This document shows, in pieces, positions 8,253 to 15,691 of a DNA stretch of 64,000 nucleotides. The notes below the pieces were generated by a model. That model did not search any database. It saw nothing but the letters and a program-made list of their open reading frames with translations, and had not been told where the DNA came from. Positions within the stretch are counted from its first letter, which is position 1. Every line of letters begins with the position of its first letter. The DNA is taken from positions 1-64,000 of the forward strand of contig JAKQIY010000062.1 of NCBI GenBank assembly GCA_029561455.1, in the 5' to 3' direction. This DNA is from a bacterium (GTDB lineage: Bacteria > Zhuqueibacterota > Zhuqueibacteria > Residuimicrobiales > Krinioviventaceae). The position numbers and the translations under genes are program-made.

Positions 8253-8514
8253 ATCACCAGCAAGGGGAAAATTTTTACAGGTAATCCTTTACGGGCGTTC
8301 CTGTCAAAATATAATAAAAAATGAAAACTTGAATTACCATAGATTATTCTTGCATATTTGCGGGAAATTCAATATATATAAAAAACACTTCAATAGAATC
8401 ATAATTACTCTCCGGCCGGGCCCAGTTTTGTTTTAATCAATCCAGTAAATTATTTTTGTTGGCTATCATTTTTTAGTGAACTGTTATCAGAAAATCCCGA
8501 AACGGAGGTTGAAT
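8253..8514. other. Intergenic region, no gene seen
   Basis: AT-rich leader between the terminator and the beta-barrel-like gene. No repeat or RNA gene was recognised. The only signal identified is GGAGG at 8504-8508, seven bases before the ATG at 8515. Confidence 0.5.
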
Positions 8515-9441
8515 ATGAGATTTTACTCTTTATTAATATTTTTATTTCTATTAGCTGTCCGTTTACCGGCCCAAGATACTACCGGTACTGTTGTTATACT
8601 TGATCAAAAGGTAGGCCCGGTAGTGGATTGGCAGGAACGCCGCAATTATGGATTGTTTAAGACAATCAAGGATTTTAAATCAGCCACTCTTTATCAGCAA
8701 ACGAATGGTGAGTATGTTTTTAAAATATTGACACGTAAACGCAATGAACCTTCATCTGCTATGCAATGGTTAACTGTCACTCCAAAAGAAATTGAGAAAA
8801 TTCGTTATTGCATTGCAACCGGCAATTGTTCTGGTAATAATGGAATTGCAATGCGATATTATGTTGATGTCGGTGTGAGCCAAACTAGTTACAGTTATAA
8901 TGATTACATAAGTTCAAGACTGAGCAATACCAGTAATAAATATAGCATTAATCCCGGTGGTTTTGTGGAAATCAGGTTTATTGACAATGCCAGTTTCGTT
9001 GCCGGAGTTCGTTATGTGAAAACCAGCAGCAGCTCCGATTATTATTTTGTGGAACCAGTTGTTTTCCGCGGCCAGATCACAGTGGATCGCGATTACCTCT
9101 CGTTTCCTGTCGGCTACAAGATACATGTCGGCGACGTGATTAAACCATTTGTTTATTTGGGTGTTGAATTTAAGTTACTTGTCCATGAACAAATAGAAAA
9201 TCAACCATCTGTCGATTACCATCGTCAATGGGAGGATGATAATAATCCCTTGTTTTGTGATGATTGTGGTTATAAGCGCATGATCTCCAAAATGTGTCTG
9301 GCCGGTGGGTTCGGCATGGAATTTAATATATGGGGCCGGAATTTTTATGTTCAATGGACAAGTACTTTGGGAGGAAAGGGAACACGGTGTTATCATTATT
9401 CGATAAATGAAAACAGGTTGAGTTTAGGGTATGTTTTTTAG
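8515..9441 (+). CDS. Secreted protein, probably outer-membrane beta-barrel-like
   Basis: A 308-aa protein with a clear signal peptide (MRFYSLLIFLFLLAVRLPAQ, cleavage after about residue 20). The frame is open back to 8476, but the ATG at 8515 is chosen because GGAGG lies seven bases before it and the signal peptide then starts normally. The mature protein has alternating aromatic and polar residues in strands (YYVDVGVSQTSYSYNDYI, FVEIRFI, FVAGVRYVKTS, YLSFPVGYKI, FVYLGVEFKLLV, FYVQWTSTLG) and ends in RLSLGYVF, the aromatic C-terminal signature of outer-membrane barrels. A CDDC motif (FCDDCGYK) may bind a metal. I do not recognise a family. It has no operon partner. Confidence 0.78.
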   Translation: MRFYSLLIFLFLLAVRLPAQDTTGTVVILDQKVGPVVDWQERRNYGLFKTIKDFKSATLYQQTNGEYVFKILTRKRNEPSSAMQWLTVTPKEIEKIRYCIATGNCSGNNGIAMRYYVDVGVSQTSYSYNDYISSRLSNTSNKYSINPGGFVEIRFIDNASFVAGVRYVKTSSSSDYYFVEPVVFRGQITVDRDYLSFPVGYKIHVGDVIKPFVYLGVEFKLLVHEQIENQPSVDYHRQWEDDNNPLFCDDCGYKRMISKMCLAGGFGMEFNIWGRNFYVQWTSTLGGKGTRCYHYSINENRLSLGYVF

Positions 9442-9943
9442 GTGCAAGGCACAGGTTAAAACAGTGGATGCGGGAATTAGAGTTTAGTAACAGTAAAATT
9501 TCTTTTTATTTAACCTCAATTTAGAAATTCAGGTCGTATTTAAACAGACGATCCTTATTCTAACTTGATTACAGAACTAGTGGCAGTATAAATAGTAATT
9601 AATTGCGAACCCGAGTTTGGAACAGAGAAAACCAGGCTCTCATACAGCTTGACAAAGGGAAGATATTTTTATAAGAAAAGTACCTCACGACCGGTCTCAA
9701 CAACGTTAAAAAATGCAAGTCCGGGGCGCCCGGAAGATTGGTTTAAAAAGTTCTTTTTATTAATACAATATGTTCTCCCTTGGCAAAAAAAAATATTGCA
9801 AATGGTTTAAACTTGTAGTATTATCATTAAAATGGAAATTAAATATTACAATCTCCCTGAATGATGCGCAGACCGGTTTGTGACACCCGCGCAATGATTA
9901 ATACCAGGGTAGTTTTACTAACTGAGAAAAATCCGGAGGTAGC
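9442..9943. other. Intergenic region before the hexosaminidase gene
   Basis: 500 bases with no gene. The stretch TCACGACCGGTCTCAAC (around 9686) vaguely recalls the end of the dispersed hairpin repeat (CGACGACCGG), but no full unit is present. The last 100 bases are AT-rich and should hold the promoter of the GH20 cluster. GGAGG lies just upstream of the ATG at 9944. Confidence 0.5.
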
Positions 9944-12280
9944 ATGAAAAATTTCAGCAGGTGGTTTATACGACCTGACATCAGTGTGATTATCATTTTA
10001 TGCATGTTTTATTGCACTAAACCGCTGTTGGCGCAAGCGCCGGTACGGATCATTCCCCAGCCATTATCGGTTATACAGGGCCAAGGTAATTTTACAATCA
10101 CTCCCACTACCCGAATTGTATATGACGCCGCAACCCCGGAAAATCAGCAGGTAATCAGTTATTTTACGGATTATGTGAAAAAAGTATATGGGATCGGGTT
10201 AAGCTCGGCAAGCGCCGAAACGACTGAAAATAACACCATAACTCTGGATATGAAAGGAACGGTAAGCGCAACGAATAACGAGGGCTATGAAATGGTGGTG
10301 CAACCGAACCGGGTCATAATTCGCGCCAAAACCGGCGCAGGATTGTTTTACGGCATCGAGTCCCTGTTGCAATTATTCCCTGCCGATCCGGCAAGTATTA
10401 AAGCCGGGGATAAAATTCTCCTGCCGGTTGTGGAGATCAAAGATGAACCGCGTTTTAGCTGGCGGGGCATGCACCTGGATGTGTGCCGGCACTTTTTCCC
10501 GGTCGAGTTTGTTAAACGGTACATCGACTTGCTGGCTTTGCACAAAATGAATGTGTTCCACTGGCATTTGACCGAAGACCAGGGCTGGCGCATTGAAATT
10601 AAAAAATATCCCCTGTTGACGCAAGTCGGCGCCTGGCGGGTGGATCGTGAACATCAGCACTGGAATGAAAGAACCGCCCCCGAACCCGGCGAAAAGGCAA
10701 CTTATGGGGGTTTTTATACTCAGGATCAAGTTAGGGATGTTATCGCTTATGCGCAAAGCCGGTTCATCACCATCGTGCCGGAGATCGAAATGCCCGGTCA
10801 TGCCATGGCGGCGCTGGCAGCTTATCCGCAATTCTCCTGCACCGGCGGGCCGTTCTATGTTATGCCCGGCGGTTACTGGCCGATCACAGATATTTATTGC
10901 GCCGGCAACGACAGTACCTTTGCCTTTTTGGAGGATATTTTAAGCGAGGTTATCGACCTGTTCCCCGGCCCCTATATTCACATCGGCGGCGATGAAGCCA
11001 ACAAAGCCAACTGGGAAAAGTGCCCCAAATGCCAGGCGCGCATCGCAGCCGAAAACCTGCAAAATGAGAACGAACTGCAAAGTTATTTTATCAAACGTAT
11101 CGAAAAATTCATCGTTTCGAAAAACAAAAAGCTGATCGGCTGGGACGAAATTCTGGAAGGCGGCCTGGCTCCGGAGGCAACGGTCATGTCCTGGCGCGGG
11201 ACGGAAGGCGGTATTTTTGCCGCTAACGAAGAACACGATGTGGTGATGTCGCCCACCTCGCATTGTTACTTTGATTATTACCAGGCTTTGGAAGACGAAC
11301 CGCCGGGCATTGGCGGCTATGTGCCCCTGGAAATGGTGTATGGTTTTGAGCCTATGCCGGAGGGTTTATCCGCCGACAAACAAAAACATATTCTCGGCGC
11401 CCAGGGCAATGTATGGACTGAATATATTCCAACTCCCGAACATGCCGAATATATGGCCTTGCCACGGATGTGCGCCATGGCCGAAATCGGGTGGAGCAGC
11501 CGGGCAAACCGCAACCTGGATAGTTTTTTGAACCGGCTTGCCGTTCATTACAACCGCCTCGACGCCCTGAATGTCCATTATCGCCAGCCGGATATTAACG
11601 GATTTGCCAGGACGAATATATTTATGAAAGATATTAAAGTGGCTATGGATTTTCCACGCCCGGATGCAAAAATATTCTATACCCTGGATGGAACCGAACC
11701 CACCCCGCAGTCGTTAGTGTATGCAAAACCGCTGCGGATTTCCGCAAACACACTGTTAAAAGCCAGGGCTTTTGTGGGCGAGCGACCGGTCAGCAGGTTG
11801 AAATCCGGCGAATTCAGCAAACAACAACCCCGCGCCGCGACAAGCCTGAAAAAACCGGCGGCGGGACTGGAATATAAACTGGTTGCGGGCGAGTTTTCCA
11901 GCGTAAAGCAATTGGCCCAAGCCCAAATTACAGCATCCGGCACACTGGCCGGTTTAATTATGCCTGAGCAACACCCGGAAACCAATTTCGGCGTTATATA
12001 TGACGGTTACATCAAGATCCCGAAAACCGGCATATACACATTTTACCTGAATTCAGATGACGGCAGTGAATTGTTGGTTGGTGATTCCAGCCTGATTTTA
12101 AATGACGGCGCCCATGGCGAGCAGGAATACTATGGCAAAATTGCCCTTAAAAAGGGTTATCACCCGTTACGCGTGTTGTTTTTCCAGGGCGGCGGCGGAC
12201 TGACTTTAAAGGTAAGTATTGAAGGGCCCGGTCTGGCAAAACAGGCGATACCGGCGTCCCTGCTGTTTAATGGCAAATAG
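9944..12280 (+). CDS. Secreted beta-N-acetylhexosaminidase, GH20, with PA14 domain
   Basis: A 778-aa enzyme. A signal peptide (about 1-32) is followed by a GH20b N-terminal domain (about 35-165) and the GH20 TIM barrel (about 170-510), with LDVCRHFFPVEFVKRYIDLLA, FHWHLTEDQGWRIEI and the catalytic Asp350-Glu351 pair in HIGGDEA. In this family the Glu is the acid/base and the Asp positions the substrate N-acetyl group. Residues about 560-620 form a small C-terminal domain (IFYTLDGTEPT) common after GH20, and about 645-775 a PA14 domain (FGVIYDGYIKIPKTGIYTF, FYLNSDDGSELLVG) that likely binds carbohydrate. It removes terminal GlcNAc or GalNAc from glycans or chitin oligomers in the periplasm or outside. 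It leads a cluster with a HAD phosphatase (24 bases on) and an oxidoreductase. Confidence 0.95.
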   Translation: MKNFSRWFIRPDISVIIILCMFYCTKPLLAQAPVRIIPQPLSVIQGQGNFTITPTTRIVYDAATPENQQVISYFTDYVKKVYGIGLSSASAETTENNTITLDMKGTVSATNNEGYEMVVQPNRVIIRAKTGAGLFYGIESLLQLFPADPASIKAGDKILLPVVEIKDEPRFSWRGMHLDVCRHFFPVEFVKRYIDLLALHKMNVFHWHLTEDQGWRIEIKKYPLLTQVGAWRVDREHQHWNERTAPEPGEKATYGGFYTQDQVRDVIAYAQSRFITIVPEIEMPGHAMAALAAYPQFSCTGGPFYVMPGGYWPITDIYCAGNDSTFAFLEDILSEVIDLFPGPYIHIGGDEANKANWEKCPKCQARIAAENLQNENELQSYFIKRIEKFIVSKNKKLIGWDEILEGGLAPEATVMSWRGTEGGIFAANEEHDVVMSPTSHCYFDYYQALEDEPPGIGGYVPLEMVYGFEPMPEGLSADKQKHILGAQGNVWTEYIPTPEHAEYMALPRMCAMAEIGWSSRANRNLDSFLNRLAVHYNRLDALNVHYRQPDINGFARTNIFMKDIKVAMDFPRPDAKIFYTLDGTEPTPQSLVYAKPLRISANTLLKARAFVGERPVSRLKSGEFSKQQPRAATSLKKPAAGLEYKLVAGEFSSVKQLAQAQITASGTLAGLIMPEQHPETNFGVIYDGYIKIPKTGIYTFYLNSDDGSELLVGDSSLILNDGAHGEQEYYGKIALKKGYHPLRVLFFQGGGGLTLKVSIEGPGLAKQAIPASLLFNGK

Positions 12281-12324
12281 CGCAAGTTTTTCTCTGCTAA
12301 GGAATGGATAACGGAAGGAAGAAA

Positions 12325-13023
12325 ATGACCAGGTACCCGTATTTACAACTGCAACAGTTTAAAGGATTGATCTTTGATATGGATGGGGTTTTTGTAGATA
12401 CCGAACCCCTGCAATTTGAGAATTTTCGTCAGGTATTCGCACCGTTGGGCATTCATTTGCCGGATGATTATATGTATCATTTTGTCGGCGAGCCCACCAG
12501 CAAAAATTTGCAGGATATTGCCCGCGATTATGGCGTGGAACTGGATCGGACCGAGTATGTAAAAAATCTGAGTGAAAATTTTCATAAAATTTTTGCGCAG
12601 CATGCTCCGGAAGCGCTGCCAGGGATATGGGAGATTGTTTATATTGCCAAAACCCGGAATATGAAAACCGCGCTGTGCACTTCCTCGACGCTGCGGGAGA
12701 TGACATTTTTGTTTGATAAACTGTTGCAGAAAAACCGCACTTTTAGTCATGTCGATGAGATATTTAACGCTGTGGTCACATCCGAACAATTAATCAATAA
12801 AAAACCGCATCCCGAACCCTACCTGACCGCGTGCCGGCGGTTGGGACTTGAACCACAGGAATGCGTGGTGATCGAGGATTCCCTGCCCGGCATTCAGTCC
12901 GCCAAAGACGCAGGTTGTTTTTGTGTGGGACTGCGTAAACCATATAATAAACAGCTGCAAACCAGCATTGCGGATGTGGTATGCGACGACCTGGTGCAGC
13001 TATTGGATCATATTCAGTTATGA
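12325..13023 (+). CDS. HAD-family sugar phosphatase / beta-phosphoglucomutase-like
   Basis: A 232-aa HAD hydrolase of subfamily IA. Motif I is FDMDGVFVDTEP, with nucleophile Asp and acid/base Asp two residues later. Motif II is the TSS of CTSSTLREM, motif III the Lys of INKKPHPEPYL and motif IV VIEDSLPGIQSA. A helical cap lies between motifs I and II, as in phosphoglucomutase- and phosphatase-type members. Two ATGs are in frame: 12304 and 12325. The second is preferred because GGAAGG lies six bases before it. It follows the GH20 gene by 44 bases and probably handles a phosphorylated sugar; the substrate is not predictable. It ends 34 bases before the oxidoreductase start. Confidence 0.88.
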   Translation: MTRYPYLQLQQFKGLIFDMDGVFVDTEPLQFENFRQVFAPLGIHLPDDYMYHFVGEPTSKNLQDIARDYGVELDRTEYVKNLSENFHKIFAQHAPEALPGIWEIVYIAKTRNMKTALCTSSTLREMTFLFDKLLQKNRTFSHVDEIFNAVVTSEQLINKKPHPEPYLTACRRLGLEPQECVVIEDSLPGIQSAKDAGCFCVGLRKPYNKQLQTSIADVVCDDLVQLLDHIQL

Positions 13024-13057
13024 AATAATGAATTCTAATTTATACGAGGTAACCGCA

Positions 13058-14221
13058 ATGATGACAGAGAAAAGCAATGTTTCCGCCCGTAAAACAATAC
13101 GGGTCGGGTTGATTGGCCACCAGTTTATGGGCATTGCCCATTCCAATGCGTTCCGTAACGCAGCGGCGATGTACCCGGTGCCGTGTAAAGTAGAAATGAC
13201 CGCCGTGTGCGCCCAGGACACTCCCGAAAACCTGCAAGCCTTTGCGGACAAGTTTGGCTGGCAGAGTATTGAAACAGACTGGCAAAAACTGGTGGCGCGC
13301 AAGGATATTGACCTGATCAGCGTAGCGGCGCCGGGATTTTTACACAAGCCTATAGTGCTGGAAGCGCTCAAACACGGCAAGCATGTGCTATGTGAAAAGC
13401 CGCTGGCCAATAACCTGGCCGATGCTGCGGAAATGGCCGCGGCAGCGCTCAAGGCGGGTGTTCGTCATTGCTGCGGTTATTCCTACCGTTCCACGCCGGC
13501 GCAGGCGCTGGCGCAGCGCTTTGTGCAGGAAGGCAAGATCGGCCGTATTTACCAGGTGCATGCCCGTTATGCGCAGGACTGGATTGTTGATCCCAACTTT
13601 GCTATGGTATGGCGGTTCGATAAAGCAAAAGCCGGTTCCGGTTCGCTGGGCGATATTTGCGCGCATTCCATCGACGCGACGCGTTTTATTACCGGACTGG
13701 AATTTACCGAGGTGATCGGCAACCTGGTGACACTGATCGGGGAACGCCCGCTGGATGGTAAAAATCCCAACGGCCCCAAAGGCAAAGTAACGGTGGATGA
13801 TGTGGCCCAGTTCCTGTGCCGTTTTAATAACGGCGCCACCGGCTGTTTTGAGGCCACCCGTTTTGCCACCGGCCGCAAGAACCACAACTGCATCGAGATC
13901 AATGGCGAAAAAGGCTCGCTGTACTGGGATTTTGAGGAGCAGAATTACCTGTACTATTATGACCGTACCCGTCCCGCACCCGAGCAGGGCTTTAGCAAGA
14001 TCAACGCCACCCAGGATGCGCACCCGTACGGCGGCGGCCCCTGGCCGGTGGGACACGGCATTGGCTATGGCGATACCTTTATGATCGAGATCGCGAATTT
14101 CCTCACCGCCATTGCCAAAGGCGAAGAATTCCACCCGGATTTCAACGACGGCCTGGCAGCGCAAAAGGTGTTGGATGCGGTGGAGCGCTCGGCGAATGAA
14201 CGGAAATGGGTGAGGGTGTAG
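13058..14221 (+). CDS. Gfo/Idh/MocA-family sugar oxidoreductase
   Basis: A 387-aa NAD(P)-dependent oxidoreductase. The Rossmann start is IRVGLIGHQFMGIAHSNAF, and the conserved Lys-Pro of the family is in HVLCEKPLANN. The C-terminal alpha/beta domain carries GSGSLGDICAHSIDATRFITG with the catalytic-type Asp and His. The frame runs back into the preceding gene, but ATG 13058 (MMTEKSNV) has GAGGT eight bases upstream and gives a normal N-terminus. Family members oxidise or reduce sugars, inositols or sugar acids; here the substrate is probably derived from amino sugars released by the GH20 enzyme, which is an inference from position. It is the last gene of this plus-strand cluster; a hairpin-repeat island begins about 30 bases after it. 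Confidence 0.92.
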   Translation: MMTEKSNVSARKTIRVGLIGHQFMGIAHSNAFRNAAAMYPVPCKVEMTAVCAQDTPENLQAFADKFGWQSIETDWQKLVARKDIDLISVAAPGFLHKPIVLEALKHGKHVLCEKPLANNLADAAEMAAAALKAGVRHCCGYSYRSTPAQALAQRFVQEGKIGRIYQVHARYAQDWIVDPNFAMVWRFDKAKAGSGSLGDICAHSIDATRFITGLEFTEVIGNLVTLIGERPLDGKNPNGPKGKVTVDDVAQFLCRFNNGATGCFEATRFATGRKNHNCIEINGEKGSLYWDFEEQNYLYYYDRTRPAPEQGFSKINATQDAHPYGGGPWPVGHGIGYGDTFMIEIANFLTAIAKGEEFHPDFNDGLAAQKVLDAVERSANERKWVRV

Positions 14222-14251
14222 GGAGAAATAGTAGTAGAGATTTCTGGACCC

Positions 14252-14300
14252 CGAGTAGAGCCGCTCCCGCATGGCGGGACGGCTCGTATCGAGGGGTCGG
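14252..14300 (-). repeat. Dispersed hairpin repeat, left-hand (inverted) unit, copy at 14.2 kb
   Basis: CGAGTAG (14252-14258) is followed by a hairpin, GAGCCGCTCCCGC / GCGGGACGGCTC with an ATG loop and one bulge, then CGTATCGAGGGGTCGG (14285-14300). The flanks CGAGTAG...CGTATCGAG are the exact reverse complement of the flanks of the right-hand units (CTCGATACG...CTACTCG). The unit is therefore an inverted partner of the copy at 14457-14504. Confidence 0.75.
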
Positions 14301-14337
14301 TTCTGCAACACTCGCAGTTTCTTTTACTTTGGCGCAC

Positions 14338-14436
14338 GTCTCGATACGGGCCGGAAGTGTTCCGAGTTTAGTTTATTTGCTTGATTTCTGTTTTTGTCCT
14401 TTTCCGTATACTCTTTTCGGCCCTACTCGACGACCG
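14338..14436 (+). repeat. Dispersed hairpin repeat, long-loop unit
   Basis: TCTCGATACGGGCCGGAAG (from 14338) and TTCGGCCCTACTCGACGACCG (ending 14436) carry the same flanks as the other right-hand units, but the pairing arms GGGCC / GGCCC enclose about 65 unrelated T-rich bases instead of 13. This looks like a unit with an insertion or a diverged member. Confidence 0.6.
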
Positions 14437-14456
14437 TTCGTTTTTTTAAATGGGCT

Positions 14457-14504
14457 TCTCGATACGTCCCGAAAGGTGAAGCAACGGGACTACTCGACGA
14501 CCGG
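14457..14504 (+). repeat. Dispersed hairpin repeat, right-hand unit, copy 2
   Basis: TCTCGATACG, arm TCCCG, loop AAAGGTGAAGCAA, arm CGGGA and CTACTCGACGACCGG. It differs from the copy at 63433-63480 at only three positions (loop G for A, and CG for TG near the end, counted by eye). It lies 157 bases after the inverted left-hand unit at 14252. Confidence 0.8.
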
Positions 14505-14621
14505 TGCATGTTTTAAAAAATTGGTTCCAGCTAGGTTCGCCTGGATAATCCGCTTCCTCCCCAAGATGATTTGAGATGTTTACCAATAATTTAAATTGTC
14601 AAGAGTAATGACACTGGCCAG

Positions 14622-15554
14622 TTACTCCGGCGTGGACTGCCATTGGAACAGGGTTTCTTCCCTTAGCCAGCGGCGGTTCTTGCGATCCAGGTTATAAATG
14701 GCGTCATAGCCCCAGGCTTGTTCAGGGTCGACAAAGAATTGAAAATTGACCTTGTATTTGCCGAGCGTGTCCCGCACGGTGGCGGTGAGAATGGGCACCC
14801 CATAGCCGAATTCGTTGATAAACGCATCGCAGGAATCCGGCGGCAGGGACAGCACAAAGCCCTCGCTGCGCTTGTATTCCATCGCCCGTTTGTTGAATTG
14901 TTCCACAATCACCAACTGCGAAGAATTATAGTTATACAGTTCTTTTTCAATGATATGACGGTGCAAAAGCATCTTTGAGGTTAAATAAACCGGCTCAATT
15001 TCGCCGGTCAGGGGATTGTTGTCATAGCCATCGGCTTTACCGTCATGATCGCTATCGTTATTGAGGGGGTCGGTTTTCAATACATATTCGCTCAGGTCCG
15101 TCAGGCCGTCAGCATCCACATCATGGAACAGGTCCGATTTACTGATGTAAAATTCGGTGTCTTCAGGTGTATAAATTGCCCGGCAATAAGATTTGGGATT
15201 AAACCAGGGTTTTTCAAACCTGCTAAAGGAGAACATCGCACTGTCCAGAGCAATATCGTAAGAAAAATTATCATTCGCCGGAATGCCGGTATAATAGAGT
15301 GACGACCAGTTTTGTTTATCTCTTGACCACGACATCCAGTATTCATCAAAGCCATAATAGTCCGATATTACCGGCGTCCAGTACAGACCATCGGTATCGG
15401 AGAGGATGACTTTAACTTCCGGGTTGCTCTGCAGATTGTTGTAAATACTGGTTATCTGCAAAAGCTGGGTATCGTAAATCAGCGCCATGTTGCATCCCTG
15501 AAAAACCAGGAACAGAAAGCAGATAGATAGAAAGATCAGATTTTTACCGTTCAT
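14622..15554 (-). CDS. Lipoprotein with TSP3/EF-hand-like calcium repeats
   Basis: A 310-aa predicted lipoprotein: signal MNGKNLIFLSICFLFLVFQG then Cys21. The N-terminal half is rich in Trp and Tyr (YWTPVISDYYGFDEYWMSW) and not recognised. Residues about 168-205 hold two calcium-binding loops of thrombospondin type 3 kind (DVDADGLTDLSE and DNDSDHDGKADG-like spacing), usually flexible spacers on surface proteins. The C-terminal 100 residues have no match I can name. It follows two larger lipoprotein genes on the same strand, but a strong terminator separates it from them, so it may have its own promoter. The role is probably envelope-associated. Confidence 0.8.
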   Translation of the reverse strand: MNGKNLIFLSICFLFLVFQGCNMALIYDTQLLQITSIYNNLQSNPEVKVILSDTDGLYWTPVISDYYGFDEYWMSWSRDKQNWSSLYYTGIPANDNFSYDIALDSAMFSFSRFEKPWFNPKSYCRAIYTPEDTEFYISKSDLFHDVDADGLTDLSEYVLKTDPLNNDSDHDGKADGYDNNPLTGEIEPVYLTSKMLLHRHIIEKELYNYNSSQLVIVEQFNKRAMEYKRSEGFVLSLPPDSCDAFINEFGYGVPILTATVRDTLGKYKVNFQFFVDPEQAWGYDAIYNLDRKNRRWLREETLFQWQSTPE

Positions 15555-15650
15555 GTGCTGCTTGCAGTTTATGATTAAATGGTATGATTTCAGTGATTTT
15601 GACGATGATAAATTAAAAATGTTTACATCAATTATAAAAATTATACGGAA

Positions 15651-15683
15651 ACGCCCGGCGATAGTAATAATATCGCCGGGCGT
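15651..15683 (-). terminator. Strong terminator between two lipoprotein genes
   Basis: A perfect 13-bp stem, ACGCCCGGCGATA (15651-15663) / TATCGCCGGGCGT (15671-15683), with a 7-base loop. On the minus strand it begins eight bases after the DUF4838 gene stop and is followed by TTCCGTATAATTTTT. Confidence 0.8.
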
Positions 15684-15691
15684 CGGAAAAG

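Noticed and set aside
13388-14311. 307-codon frame antisense to the oxidoreductase gene
   Set aside because: It is a shadow of a well-supported gene on the other strand; codon positions mirror the real frame and no family is recognisable.
14206-14574. 122-codon plus-strand frame after the oxidoreductase
   Set aside because: It overlaps the oxidoreductase end and consists of three hairpin repeat units; its similarity to other frames comes from the repeat DNA.
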